Assembly (NCBI RefSeq): GCF_000485595.1
Contig: NW_014577625.1
Location: 25,191 to 83,140, forward strand
Source: Priapulus caudatus
Taxonomy: Eukaryota > Priapulida > Priapulimorpha > Priapulimorphida > Priapulidae
Direction: 5' to 3'
Length of the DNA stretch: 57,950 nt
Of the stretch, positions 1 to 12,144 are shown one piece after another; within the stretch, counting starts at the first letter, position 1, and the number at the start of each line of letters is the position of its first letter. A program made the translations under genes and the position numbers. Below the pieces are notes generated by a model. That model made no database searches and was not told where the DNA came from. It was given only the letters and a program-made list of their open reading frames with translations.

Positions 1-32
1 CACACACACAACAACAACAACAACAACACAAC

Positions 33-125
<93 letters not shown>
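1..125. repeat. CA dinucleotide microsatellite
   Basis: Almost pure CA repeat, starting with a few CAA units and ending in a short CAAA tract. It runs off the left edge of the window, so its full length is unknown. Confidence 0.97.
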
Positions 126-128
<3 letters not shown>

Positions 129-482
129 AACAAACAAACACATTTGTGCATGAACGCGATCACACAAGCTTGTGACAAACGAGAAGATTTTTTTTACATT
201 TCCAATGAATTGGCTAATTTAAGGAGGAACGAACCACAGCGAGATATGCGTATCAAGCATCGTAAGCTGTCTTGCATATTATCGACACCCTGTGCGATTT
301 TCTATTCTATGAATTACTGAATCACCGCAGCATAGAAGCCGTGTGACGTTCGATTTATTATGACCACGGCCTATACAGTTTAATTTCCCACCATCACCAC
401 TTTACCACCTATACATCTCTCATAACACTCGAAGCAGGGTCATTGACATTGAACCTGTATCTGTGCGCGTGTCTATACATCG

Positions 483-575
483 CTGTGAGCGTCCGTGCGG
501 GTGGGCAAAAGTGCGTGCATACGTGCGTGCGGGCGGGCGAGTACGTGCGTGCGTGCGTGAGCGCGTGCGTGAGCA
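483..575. repeat. Degenerate GTGC/GCGT tetranucleotide tract
   Basis: Interrupted GTGC/GTGA units in an alternating purine-pyrimidine pattern. Similar tracts recur near 43.2, 44.7, 47.4 and 50.3 kb. Confidence 0.8.
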
Positions 576-1433
576 TGTGTTTCGGTGAATAAGTCACATT
601 CTCTCTTAACATAAGCGCAGTATGCACTGTTCGCCTATAGCGTGGAACAGAGGGCATTGACATTATTACTCAACTAATGTGACTCTTAATGGTCGCCTGA
701 GTTCACCTGTCACACAAATGTAGAACAACGACCCTGCGTTATGCAGAATATATCGCGTTTTTCCCACATGAGATAAAAACGATACACCTCAAACCTAATT
801 ATCCGTGCATCTACAAATTTATCTCGGGCAACAGGAGTCATTATACAGATCGCGATTTTCATGTGAATGGATACGCCTGTCAAACTTACAAGCTTGGATG
901 CAATCGTACATGAGTGTACATAATATATGTTATTGAAATATAGACGATGCGCGAGTAAAGGGGTAACGCACATTCATTCGCGGGCATTCGCACATTCATC
1001 ATATTATTATTATGTGATCGTCACGTGGCATAATTATACACGAGGCCCACAAATGTGTTCATCTTGAACGAATAATAATATGAAAGATTTATGACCTTAT
1101 TATATACAGATGTATGTTTTCGTGTTGCTTAGCGGGTCGCAATGATATTCAATCCGAAGGCAACTGCGGTAGTTGTTATGCCAGCTAAAAAAATAAGTAG
1201 GATATGCTAGCCAAGAGTCATTCTTGTTATATTTCGGACATAGAAATTGACATTGAAGTTTAGACGTTGAATTTTAATATAACATATATTTCTGTGCATT
1301 TATCTGATGAGAATATGTTTAAATTATTGAAAAGGCTAACAACTACCGGACTGCTGCTCATTGCCCTTTAGCGTTTATTGGACTTTTTGCCCAGAGAAAA
1401 AATGCGGATGAGGACATAGAGCATGACGGAAAA

Positions 1434-1441
1434 TGACGTCA
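1434..1441. promoter_or_regulatory. Full CRE palindrome TGACGTCA
   Basis: Perfect eight-base CREB/ATF site, about 3.2 kb downstream of the C/EBP coding end. Another copy is at 10054-10061, between the two C/EBP genes. Sites this short occur by chance, so function is only a possibility. Confidence 0.2.
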
Positions 1442-4400
1442 TAGGTAGTTAGATATAATATTTTGAACATGAAAAGTAAACATGAATACTAATAATGAGT
1501 TTTATATTGTAGCTAAAAGAAGGAATTGTTGTCAAGTTCTAATTAATCTAAACTACACATGTACTGTGAAAGCTGCAATGACTAGTCTGACAGCAAGACT
1601 GTGACTAAGGTCTGTATAACAGACAGACATTCTTAGAATATCTAGGAGTAGCTCGATTAGCTTGCATTGTAGCGAATATGCTGGACATTGACCGCCGTGT
1701 ATGTGCAACCATGCACTGCATCGTTGCGATGATAAATATAAACGCACGATTGCTTCACGCATCCCTTGTTAGGATTAGCAAGAGAACCGCATTATCTTTC
1801 ATATAATCAGATAGTATATCTATCTCATATCTCTAATATCAGCGGCTGCTGCTGGTTTAGACGAATAGTGTGTGTGTGCGCGCGTGTGTTTGTCTCTGTG
1901 TTTAGTTCGGTCTCTAACCATAACCCCTGAGCTACCTACCACTCTAGATCTACATCGAGTGGCATTTCGAGTCCGGATTCTCTGGAACGCGCGACACGGT
2001 GGCAGCGGGTCGTTGACATCCGCGACTCAACTCGTCTTGCGATTGCACCCGTTGTGTTCAGTAGATTAACTCTATTGATACATAATAAGGCAGCTTATAG
2101 TCTGCTAGGCATAACTAGGGCTAAATAGGATATAGCGACGTGTTGAAGCATACATTCTCTGGGTACACACAGACACGCACGCACGCACAAGTACGCACGC
2201 ACATGCATGCAGAAATGAAAGTACAACCAGTAGGCCTACTGGTCTGCAGCTGGATACAAGCCATTCACGACAAACTTACGTTAAATAGGCACCTGAACTA
2301 ATAAGAAATGCAAGCCCACAACTCAAAACAAGGCTCTCGTAACATATACTGCGGGATGCTAGATCAAGCAGCTTCTCGCATAGGTGAACCAGCTGCAAGG
2401 GTCAGCGCCGGTTCAGTGACCGCATCTCATCGATTTTACGCTGTTCTGTAGTTGCTATGGATTTGGTCTTTTGGTCTACGTGAAGCTTTTTGATTCATAG
2501 CCTCCCCGTCCACCAGTGACTACTTGTCGACAGTTATAGGAGTCTTTCATTTGATAGGATTTCCCCCGTCAGTTTACCCTGTTACACTATTATCGACGGC
2601 CACACACAACAGCTGCTCAAGTACCTCACAATTCCATCGCACAAAAATATGAGATTAAACAAAAATGTTAATTTCCACGATGCAACATTTATTTTTTTTC
2701 CAAGACTGCGATTTTTACCATTATTGAGTAGCCAACAAGTATACACTAACTATATAACAAACCATAAATAGTGGACGCTTGGGTAGAGTCTCACAATGAT
2801 CCAAGCTTAATTCTATTGTTGATTTGGCTTAATTAAGCATGTAACTCATGTCAAGAAACAGGTTAAACCCATATAGATATCCTATAATAAATAAGCCTTG
2901 GGTGGATATTTAGAATATCTATGAGTTCAACTGCATAACATAACATAAGGTTCTGGAAACGAATGCTACTTTACAGGTCTGGCTTGAGTTAGCAGCAACG
3001 CACCATGGCACCAACGTTCACAATACCACCACAGACGGTATTTAGCACGTACAGACACAACGTGCCAACATACTCCAGGACACAACAATCACTATAGCTT
3101 TCTAACAGGTATGGTCGAGGAAGACGGGCAAGGTTAAAACGTTCGGAAAACTACAATATAATTAACTTAGTAAATAATCACAAGTATACATAAACACCTA
3201 TCTTGCAAGCAACTTGCTAAGACCAGATTTAAATTATTATTTAAATAGACAGAACAAGCCCTGAATATAATAAAATATCCTCACAAATGAGTTCAATAAA
3301 ATATTATCAATATATTATCCAGTGGGCAGAGAATACCATGAAACTGAGAATCAATCTCACATAATTGCCTAAAATGTCCATGCCACGATCTTTCCAACTG
3401 ATTATGCAATACCCATATCAGACCCATATACATATTTAATTATATGCATATAAATACAACACACATATACAATACAGAGGAAGAAAGATATTATATCATA
3501 TTATACTATATTATATTATATATAATCAAGAATGCATAGCAAACACAATAGCGTTCATTATGTATTCTCATAGTCTTTCTTGCATTTGTCACGGAGGTGA
3601 TCACACATTTTGTTTAACCGGTGTAAATTGCAATGTATAATGTACAGAATATATGCATATTCTATATAAACCTGCATGTACATGAAGCTGCTTCATGCTT
3701 AGCCAGGCACAGGGCCATTCCTAGCACTGCACCTTGCCACCAGTCATTCACATGCTCATGGTAACTTGTGATTTCTTTTTGCTAGCAAAAATAAAAGTAG
3801 AAATATTTCCCATTTAAATTGTTTATATAGGACAAAGCATCAATAGGGTCATAATTAACATATGTATTGAATATGTATCAAGTGACCCCAAAGATTCCAT
3901 CTCGTACAAGGCGGATTGAAAGAATCTGGAACGTCATTGTACTTAGTAATATAATTTATCCTAAACTAACAACAATAGCCACTTAATAACGAACTTGAAG
4001 TGCATCAAATACTTAAAGACAGAGCTATCTGGTGCTACACGAAAGAAACATGCACATCTACAAGGCCTAATCAGGTATCTATGATACAGTAGCTGAATAT
4101 ACCGGTAGGTTAGATTCCTAAACCCTTCCAGTTCGCTTTCCATACAAAGAGCATGCAAACAAGACTCGCATCTACAAATGCCAAAACTACAATTACGCAT
4201 TGTCCTACTCATTGCAAGCAAGCTGGTGTTAAATATATACTGTGTAAATTTATGCATGAAAGCACGGGCTCTGCCTTTCCACGTTTGCCTCCTGTAGGCT
4301 GACTGCAAAGCTGCACACTCATGACAAGCAAACTGCCAAATTTCTGAACCCGATTTACGAACACGCTTGCACCCCTTCACGCACGAGGCTTCTTCAACGA

Positions 4401-4639
4401 TTCCAGCGCAACTCACACCAAAGCCATGGGGCCTGCCACCATCATCGACTACATCTTCGCCGTTTACGTTTCCATAAGCAGTGGCACCCCGACCGAACCA
4501 GACAACGGCGTTCAGCAGGCTGCAGAGAACGACGACTATGAGACGATAGTGAGCGTACGGTGACAAAAAACGTGTCGGCTCTCCATCACACGCGTCGCTC
4601 ACACGGACGCAGGTCGTCGCGGCGACGCTCAGCTCCGCC

Positions 4640-5411
4640 TCACTCCGGCTTGAGCACGAGCTTGTTGAGCGACCGGCTCTCGAGTCTACTCGCAGCGACA
4701 TTCGACAGCAGCCGTCGCATGGCATTCAGCTCCTGTGTCAGCGTCTCGACCTTCAGCTGCAGCGCCTCGTTGTGACTCGCCAGGTCCTTCACCTTGTCCT
4801 CGGTCTCGACGTGCCGCTCTTTCGCCTTCTGCCGCGACTTGCGCACTGCGATGTTATTGCGCTCGCGCCGGCACCGATAGTCCTCGCTCTCCCGGTCAAC
4901 CAGCTTCTTCCGCGCCGCCTTGCCGCCACCGCGTGCTCGCCGCGGACTCTGCGGCGACGGAACCCCGATCACCGATGTCGTAGTCACTCGTATGCCGTGG
5001 CCGGCGGGAACGGCGGCAGCGGTCACGCAGCTCGCGAACGCCTGCTCGCTGACGGTGGTGGCGCCGGCGGTCGGTAGGGTCGCAGTGCTGGCGGACGGCG
5101 ACGTGTAGTTGTGCTCGACTTCGATCGGCTGCAGCGTCAGCGGGCAGCTCGATCTCAAGTAACCCTCGTGCGGCTCTGGCTTCACCTTCACGTACGACCA
5201 CACATCGGCTTCCGACGTCGCTAGAGCGCTGCTGCTGCTGCTGGTGCTGATGCTGCTGCTGGTGGCTGGGGGCATGTAGGTGTCAGCAGTTGGCAATGCT
5301 GATTCGCTACAGCCGATAGCCACGTCGAATGCCGAGTCGTCCCTCTGGCCGAAGATATTGTCCAACAGATCAGCCTCAGGTGTGATCAAGAAGGAGGAGC
5401 CGTTCAGTAAG
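4640..5411 (-). CDS. CEBP: C/EBP exon 2 (regulatory region and bZIP)
   Basis: 256 codons and stop, ending LNKLVLKPE. A Ser/Ala-rich linker lies at about 5219-5262, the lysine motif VKVKPEP at about 5175-5195, and a Gly/Arg/Lys-rich basic lead-in precedes the basic region (about 4830-4890). The zipper follows at about 4690-4800. The open frame continues upstream past the acceptor to an ATG at 5458, but the acceptor and the exon 1 match make 5411 the better boundary. Confidence 0.9.
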
Positions 5412-6203
5412 CTGTAATATACACGTACAGATTTGAGTATTGATACACGTACACGCAATCTAGATACAACTGATATCAGATGGCTGAGTATGTAGAAATG
5501 TTTATATATCAGACAGTGTTTACAATAATTGTCGACTACTATACATAAAATTAGGACAAAATTTTAGTAAAAAAGTGACATCTGTTACATACTTTTCACG
5601 TTTCGTCGTATATAAACACACCGAGGGGAAAAGAAATGTGTCGACTCATCTATATTATATACGTTGACGCACCCTTACTATACTGGTAATGGTAGTGGTG
5701 GCACTGGAAGTGACAGACTTTTCTGTTGCTAATATTATTATTATACCTAACAGTAACACGTTGCCAGTCAAACCATATGTAGTACTTCTACTTGCGTACA
5801 CACCGCGTAATTTATTCAGTCATGGTACCTTTAAATTTCACTTTTACGTGTAAACCAGATGACTGAAACACCTATTCTAAATTTGCGACTAACCTCACTC
5901 TTCTAACCGATTAGAATTTCGTTAACTTTGAGCAGTTTCTTCCAGACATTCGTAATCCCTTCACCAGACTTATCCAATATGGCGCGAAACCAATGAATGA
6001 GCTCAGTAGGTCGCATGGTTGTAAAAATCATCGAAGTGCGGGTATCCCAGTCAGTCTACTACCTACCCGTTAAAATCCAGGGCCGTTTCTGTGTAGCCAA
6101 GATCTGTGCACTCCGGTTCGGAGTCCTCGCTGAGAAGAAATGGGTTTTTCTCCGTCTTATGCCACTTTTCACTGTCAAAATCGTAGAAGTTTGGAGAATC
6201 CAT
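4640..6203 (-). CDS. CEBP: CCAAT/enhancer-binding protein (C/EBP alpha/beta type), two exons
   Basis: Nuclear bZIP transcription factor that dimerises and binds TTGCGCAA-type sites. Exon 1 is 6203-6067 and exon 2 is 5411-4640, giving 302 codons. The start ATG at 6203 has G at -3 and G at +4. Exon 1 opens with MDSPNFYDFD, like the amino end of vertebrate C/EBPs, and ends at donor GG|GTAGGT. Exon 2 begins after TATATTACAG, and both sides are phase 2. Exon 2 starts with an acidic-hydrophobic stretch (DLLDNIFGQ) resembling the C/EBP activation box. A Ser-rich run and the motif VKVKPEP follow, matching the sumoylated regulatory motif of the family. The basic region RRERNNIAVRKSR lies near residues 220-240 with the zipper after it, 20-some residues before the stop. 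The neighbour on the plus strand is C/EBP-gamma. Family assignment is secure; alpha versus beta or delta cannot be decided. Confidence 0.93.
5412..6066 (-). other. C/EBP intron
   Basis: 655 bases, GT (GTAGGT) to AG (ATATTACAG), AT-rich and without repeats of note. The polypyrimidine tract is weak. Vertebrate C/EBP alpha and beta genes lack introns, so this intron is either ancestral or lineage specific. Confidence 0.8.
6067..6203 (-). CDS. CEBP: C/EBP exon 1 (amino-terminal coding exon)
   Basis: 45 codons plus two bases, acidic and aromatic: MDSPNFYDFD at the start and LGYTETALDFN at the end. The splice donor is GTAGGT. Its two spare bases (GG) join the first base of exon 2 to make a Gly codon, keeping the frame open into LLNGSSFL. 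The plus-strand open frame over the same bases is a shadow. Confidence 0.85.
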
Positions 6204-6690
6204 CGCTCCAGCACATGGTGATCCAGAACGATAATAACTGCGCTTATCTTCCGTAAGACCCGCCGCTCTTTCGTTTGCGGCGTTCTGAGTACAATTCTGT
6301 GTTGCCGTTTTGATGATGTTACACTTAAATAAAGTAAAATAAATTCTCCAGATGGATTGTACGCATACGCAGTTATTATACTACATCCGTCTGGACCGCT
6401 GCTACGTGCGAAGCGCTCGCCGTGGGTGGAATGGCGTTTGTGTGACGTCGGCAGCCCTATATACGATGACGTTTATCTGGCCACGTGGGCACTCATGCGG
6501 AGCTTACATACGTAGATGGGCGCGCAGGCTGGCTGAGTATGCGTAGGCGTGAGTGTGAATAGGATCGTTGGTAACGAAAAGCAGGCAGGCAATACCATCT
6601 GGACCATATACCGAACGATTCCGGGAATCCTGCGCGAATATATGCCTGTGGAGATCAATTTACATCGCAGAGATCAATAGCAAATCAAGG

Positions 6691-6748
6691 AAATAGAAGC
6701 TATAATAGAATATAATAGAATAGAATAGAATATAATAGAAGCTATAAT
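6691..6748. repeat. TATAATAGAA tandem repeat
   Basis: Short decamer units (TATAATAGAA and variants) repeated about five times, flanked on both sides by AAGCTATAAT. Confidence 0.85.
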
Positions 6749-7951
6749 TAATATAGGCCATGCATGGATTCAATGGAGAGGGATCGCAGTCGGTGTGTGC
6801 CCTTTCTATATTTTTTACCAAGCAAAATTTTTTGAGGTCTAACGTTGTGGCGTGACTTGTCCAATGCTCAATGTGACAATTTAATTTGACAATTCAATAG
6901 AATTTGAATTTGACAAGTTAGAGTCAATCACTACGTATTCTCTAGGCTTCAAAAATATGCGTTGTGTTTTAGTCTTTTAGAACAAATTAGTGTCAGATAT
7001 ATGAGAAATTGTATCGACGAGGTTTGATTTAATTAGAACAATTCCGGCAGAGGTTCCCCGGACACCCGCCTCGGGCTTCACAACCTCGATCGTTGCTCAC
7101 AAGGCGCCCCTTTACTTCAAATCCGGGATCCGGCTATGATAATGTAGGAGGTCAAATGTTTATAAACACTCGATGTCGCATCAGGAGTACATGCCTGGTT
7201 CAGGGACAGCACACATCGTGACATGTCCGTCGCATAATTTTTTTTCTCACTGGGAAGATGATATATGGCTGAACGTTGATATGGGAGAATTCGCTTAACG
7301 TTTACCGTTTCGGCATAAACACGTATACGTGTCATATTTTAGAATTCGGCATGTCATCTAGTGCAAATAATGCCCATTATAGGCATATAACTATATAAAA
7401 ATCGATGAAATCGATTTGTGATATGGTAAACGTTAGTCGCCTATCACGTTTACGATCGAAAAATATATGTTTGCTGCATCGAGGCGTTACCAAGAGGGAA
7501 TTTTTTGCATATGTCGCATATTAGGTAGATGATGTCACACAGTTGTGCTACTATTGGTCTAAGTCCAGCCTCATGCTTCCTTTTATAGCTCAACATGATT
7601 TCGCGCATGAAAGACACATGTAACCGATAATGCCGCGCTCACTATAGTGAACCATAGACGAGTGAACGACACATGCAGCAACATGCTCCATATCAAACAG
7701 CTACAAACACTACCAAAAACATCTTCACTTCTCTGAATAAAGTAACTACAGTTATACCCACACGGTGATAAATATAGATGTGTAATAATAATTATTACTC
7801 CATTATTACGCGATTTTTCATTCCGCGTAATACTTGTCACACCGTACGTCGCGTACGACAAAAATCCCAAGCAATGCGCTCTTAGTGCAAATTCTATCGT
7901 TCGAGCAATAAATTAAATATATATTCTAAAACACTATGCAATTTAAAATAA

Positions 7952-7963
7952 AATATATATTTA

Positions 7964-7995
<32 letters not shown>

Positions 7996-8014
7996 TATAT
8001 ATTTTTTTTTTTAA
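7952..8014. repeat. AT dinucleotide microsatellite with T runs
   Basis: Long TA/AT repeat broken by two runs of T. Confidence 0.95.
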
Positions 8015-8199
8015 TATAAAGTAATAAATATTGTCACAATGTCCGCGAACAATGGACGGATCCAGAAGCAAACCAAGGCACCAGACCCGCCTTTGAGACT
8101 GCAAACCAAATATTTTAACAATATGTATTAGAAATATGTCTCCTTTAAAATTGAATAAACTACAGTACTTGGTGACATCCTTTTTTAGGGGATAATATA

Positions 8200-8830
8200 A
8201 CCGTTACTATTCTGCATATATGCATCAACAATTACCAAACGTACTAAAAAATGTGAACTGACTCGATATGCTGACGATACATGTAACTAACAATAAACTT
8301 GAGGATACAAACAAAATCGAGTTAGAATTAACTAACAACTCGATACTGCAATAAAGAAAAGTAACATTTTTAGGTAAGAAAATAAAATAGCGACTAACAT
8401 GGAATGACCATACTGACTACATAGTAGACAAGATAAGTAGGCCTATACAAGTGTTAGCTTTCTCAGACAGATATTGGGGCAACTACATACAGAGACAGTC
8501 ACAGAGCTGCAAATATACTCGTCACTCTGCTTGTCGCACCTCATATATGGATATACACTGCTAATAAATTTCCTTTTGAGTCAGCTCTTGATCGACTAAT
8601 CACACTACAAAATTATGCTCTACGCGCAATAAAAGGGTATTCCTACAACACGCTACATCATATAGACTAAAACATATCAACTAAAAGTGCGGTAAAAATA
8701 CCTAATTAAATACCACACACTTGCATTTATATACAAATACATTTACAAATTTTGAAAATGTAGATCGCAGGAGATGGTATTTGAGGTACTTTTGAGTACA
8801 TGTACAGCCTTCATTCTGACTACGACAATT
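8200..8830 (+). pseudogene. Decayed non-LTR retrotransposon reverse transcriptase
   Basis: Frames with many stops still show the reverse transcriptase core: KKCELTRYADDT at about 8244-8281, with the catalytic YADD intact. Further on come TWNDHTDYIVDKISRPIQVL and LDRLITLQNYALRAIKGYS, the usual thumb and connection sequence of LINE ORF2. Stops and frameshifts throughout mean it cannot make protein. It is likely a 5'-truncated LINE copy. Confidence 0.75.
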
Positions 8831-9147
8831 ATATTTTTAGTAGAACATTTCTTGGGCTTGCAGCGCGGCAGTGATTGATGTACAGGGGGAGGGGGGGTGC
8901 AGCATTGTTTAGGTCGCGTTTATTATTGTATATGTAGGGGGTGACCACCGCTAGGATGAGAACGACAGCAAAACTCTTTCTTGGAATTGTGAAAAAGCTG
9001 CAAAATAGTTTAATTAACCTGCATCGCCTCTCAATTACATAATTAACCCATGCATCAGGTGCCGTTTTGTACAGCCGCGTGACTATTATAGGGCCCCTAC
9101 TTGACAATAATTAATTGGTACCGTATGTGTGTAAATATATTGTTCAT

Positions 9148-9204
9148 TCAAGAGAAAGGGGTGGCTGGCCACCCAATCCACCCCCCATGAATCCGCTACT
9201 GAGG
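9148..9204. mobile_element. Possible hAT-type transposon terminus
   Basis: The sequence CCCCCCATGAATCCGCTACTG resembles the right end of non-autonomous hAT elements (C-run followed by a GATCCGCCACTG-like end). A weak partner, GGACGGATCCAG, is at about 8054-8065. The match is visual and imperfect. Confidence 0.25.
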
Positions 9205-9308
9205 ACATACTTCAGTAGATAAATGAACTCATATATACAGCTTACTTAATTATGATTAATTATAAGGCGTAGTACTTATTCTACGTCCTTGCCTGTTACT
9301 TTGTCAAA

Positions 9309-9342
<34 letters not shown>

Positions 9343-9512
9343 TCGTCTGGTGGTGTGATGTGTGTGCGTGTGAACGCTACGTGTGCGTGCGTCGCGTGTG
9401 TGCAAACGGGCGTGGGTCGTTGTGTGTGTGTGTGTGTGTTTGGCGCGCGTTTGTGCATGTGTCTGTTGGTGCTCTTAATAACGCCCCCCCCCCCACACAC
9501 ACACACACACGC
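9309..9512. repeat. Compound GT microsatellite ending in C9 and CA
   Basis: (GT)n at 9309-9341, degenerate GTGC units, a second (GT)n near 9420-9440, then nine C residues and (CA)n at 9484-9510. Open frames over it are low-complexity artefacts. Confidence 0.93.
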
Positions 9513-10184
9513 TAGCGCAATAAATTGTATGCTTCATTTAATTTTTTAAACTTTTTTTTTTAAATGATGTGCAGGCACGTGCCTTTTTGCCTAAAGGCAG
9601 CTACGCGTCTGCCATCTTAACAAACCACTCAGAAATAACCCCCTAACACATAGGCCTACCTGACAAATATTTCACTAAATTTAGGGACACTGGAATGAAA
9701 ACAAATAACAACAGATAATGTGTATGGTCATAACTCACTTACTAAGGAGGCAATAAACCAATAGAATAATTCGTGGATGCGCCCTTGGTAGACGCGGCCT
9801 TATCGATATGGATATTTACACAAAAGTTATATGCAACGATTGAGGCTATTTGTAAAAACTGTAAGAGCGCATTAATTGCGTCTGATATCACGATGTTTAC
9901 ACATAACTGATTGAAATGAAAGAAAAATGGTGGTAATAAAGCAAACTTAATTATCTTTCTTCCCGCTTTTATCTGTGAATTATGCAATATATGTTGCCAC
10001 ACATACACGCGCGCGTGTGCATTTCTCGGATTCAGACCTTTCATAGAATTGCGTGACGTCATATAACAACTAGAATAAAATGTCTAACACTTTTATTGTA
10101 GTTATTACTAATTTCCTTCGTCAAATATAATAATGAAAATTCCCCTACAGGTTTTAGCATAACTTCTTCTTTTTTTAACTAAAA

Positions 10185-10870
10185 ATGTTGTTCTTATCCT
10201 TTATAAACGATTTGTTGGCCGAAACTGACTCTACTACTTCTATTCGCCTCTTTGCTGACTGCACAGTTCTATACCGCACTATCTCCAATAAGGGTGATCA
10301 GTCAGCCCTCCAGAGTGTCCTTACTCGTGTGAGAAGTGGGCTACAACGTGGTGTATGTTTCAATACTGAACAATTTAAATTTTTCGTATTACCCGGTCTA
10401 AATCACCCTTTACATTTACTTACTCGCTGTACCATGAATATCAATCTCTTACCCCTACTTACAAATATTCGGGTGTCATTATTAGTAGAGAACTTCGCTG
10501 GAATGCCCACATTGAATATATTTGTAAGAAAGCGTCTCGTGTCTTGATATGATACGGCGTGCCCGTATACTCTCCAGAACTATTCTAAATTGGATGCCAT
10601 TCAGCATAACGCTGCAAGATGGGGTTCAAAAAACTATCATGCCAGTTCTGATGTTGTGATGATGCCGGCTAAACTTATAACCTTTCATAAAAATTATTAT
10701 GGTCAGGTGAAGATTGGCATTCCCTCTTGCTTGATAAAGCCTGTTCGTTCCATTCATCTGAGCGTGATTATTGCTTTCGACACGTGCCATCTTCAAAGGA
10801 CCCCTTCAAGTTCAGCTTCTTTGTCTCTGTCATTCCGTATTGGAATTCTCTCCCTTCCTCTTTAGTTATA
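10185..10870 (+). pseudogene. Decayed LINE reverse transcriptase with mutated catalytic motif
   Basis: An open stretch with FINDLLAETD and SIRLFADCTVLYR matches the reverse transcriptase core of CR1/Jockey-like LINEs. The second catalytic Asp of FADD is Cys. Frameshifts then break it, but DAIQHNAARWGSKNYHA and FFVSVIPYWNSLPSSLV continue the carboxy-terminal region in other frames. The element is dead. It differs in sequence from the copy at 8.2-8.8 kb. Confidence 0.85.
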
Positions 10871-11269
10871 GTTGCAAACTTTAGGTTTTTTTTACTGCGA
10901 TCCGCAGTGTTGATCTGTCTATTTCATCAACTTTGTCTCTTTTCTTATTTGATATAATCCCTTGGACTTTGAAGACGAATAATTACGAAGTTACGAGGTT
11001 AGAACGTCCAATACTCAAACCGCTTCTTGCTATTATTGTTGAAAATGACCATGAAGCGCCACCGGGTGAGAAATTGCTGGGTCATATACGCGGCTTTTTT
11101 GAGTTACGCAAATACATACAACATGATACATCGAACGGATCTCGTCTTCATCTATTTGTTATTCCATAGCACTTGCTGCATGGTTCTATATATCACTCAA
11201 TCAAACATAATATAAACGTGAAATAGATTGGCTCTACCATTTACCGTATGGCTCTGTGTTATTTTATAA

Positions 11270-11330
11270 GTTGGTTGCAGATGCCGCGCGCCGAGCTACC
11301 ACTACACCGTCCAGGCTTCTCGGTTGCATC
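11270..11330 (-). mobile_element. Possible tRNA-derived SINE remnant (A box only)
   Basis: Read on the minus strand, 11312-11291 gives GGACGGTGTAGTGGTAGCTC, very like a tRNA 5' half with its A box. The expected B box (GGTTCGA-type) is absent, so it is at most a truncated SINE. Confidence 0.3.
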
Positions 11331-11382
11331 CGCCTGGATTGTAAAACCACAACAAATATGGCGTCTTTATAGTCTTCGTAGT

Positions 11383-11392
11383 ATTGCGCAAA
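11383..11392. promoter_or_regulatory. Consensus C/EBP binding site
   Basis: ATTGCGCAAA matches the C/EBP consensus RTTGCGYAA. It lies between the divergent C/EBP and C/EBP-gamma genes, so auto- or cross-regulation is conceivable. Only the match itself is observed. Confidence 0.25.
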
Positions 11393-12053
11393 GCAGGTTA
11401 AAACTGACCAACTTAGAAAAATTAGATGCCAATATCTCTGAAAGTTTATTTATCTATCACAATTAGATCACCGGGATTATGTAAGTATAAGAATTTTACT
11501 TTAAAGTGGCCACCGTTTCCTTTTTGTGAGGTTCATACGCGTTGTGGTCACCGCCGATTGGTGAACAACTTGAAAATGCTGCGAAGGCCGTTGTAAGATT
11601 CAAGGCCACATGTTGATAAATGCGTTATTCATGAATCATATTCTTATTTCTAAGTCGCTGCAAGGAGCAGTTTAACGGCCATGTATGTTTGTTGAGTCTC
11701 ACAGCCGCGTCTGGCTAGGTACGAAGTACTATCGTGGTTGTAATTTTGGTTATGGTTAAAAACTAGGTCTAGGGTCACGGTGTTTTCAATTTGCTGGTCC
11801 ACGCACTGTTTTAATTGTGAAAGGTAACGAATCAGGTCAGTACTTATCATTTCATAAAATTATAAAAACAATATACAAACGTGAAATTAAATAAATTCAA
11901 AGAGATCTGATTGTAAGAGCAGTGCAAAACGACCACAGAGTGCATTTTAGCAAGCCTAAAAAATTATTTCAAAAATAATGTTATAACAATCTCAAATATT
12001 AAATACGCAGTGGCTACGGGTACGGTAGCCGTCGGTCGTTGAAGCCCCTTTTT

Positions 12054-12144
12054 AGCATTAGGGTTAGGGTTAGGGTTAGGATTAGGGTTAGGGTTAGGGT
12101 TAGGATTAGGGTTAGGGTTATGGTTAGGGTTAGGTTTAGGGTTA
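12054..12144 (+). repeat. Interstitial telomere-type TTAGGG array
   Basis: About fifteen TTAGGG units with a few variants (TTAGGA, TTATGG, TTTAGGG). It resumes after the inserted MITE at 12513-12530. A further short stretch (AGGGTTAGGGTT) occurs at about 14184-14195. Confidence 0.95.

Larger units (their letters stand above)
126..4639. other. Intergenic stretch, no recognised gene
   Basis: I see no convincing exon here. The stretch holds a GTGC-rich tract (about 483-575), a CACG-rich tract (about 2165-2215) and a very AT-rich patch (about 3480-3530). The last several hundred bases (about 3960-4639) follow the C/EBP stop codon on the minus strand and probably include its 3' untranslated region. 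The open frame there on the minus strand is only a continuation in a wrong frame. Confidence 0.6.
6204..8199. other. C/EBP upstream region
   Basis: DNA 5' of the C/EBP start on the minus strand, so promoter and 5' untranslated sequence are expected near 6204-6500. I see no clear TATA box. It also holds a TATAATAGAA tandem tract (6691-6748) and an AT microsatellite (7952-8014). No coding exon is recognised. Confidence 0.5.
8831..10184. other. Intergenic stretch with repeat fragments
   Basis: No gene recognised. It contains a G-rich patch near 8885, a hAT-like terminus (9148-9204), the GT/CA tract at 9309-9512, and a perfect CRE TGACGTCA at 10054-10061. Confidence 0.5.
10871..12006. other. Intergenic stretch between the two C/EBP genes
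   Basis: No exon recognised. It holds a consensus C/EBP site (11383-11392) and a possible tRNA-derived SINE remnant (11270-11330). Confidence 0.5.

Noticed and set aside
3961-4725. 254-codon minus-strand frame overlapping the C/EBP 3' end
   Set aside because: It is out of frame with the bZIP and has no motif; it continues into the presumed 3' untranslated region.
5997-6221. 74-codon plus-strand frame
   Set aside because: It is the complement of C/EBP exon 1, which has a family match, start context and splice donor.
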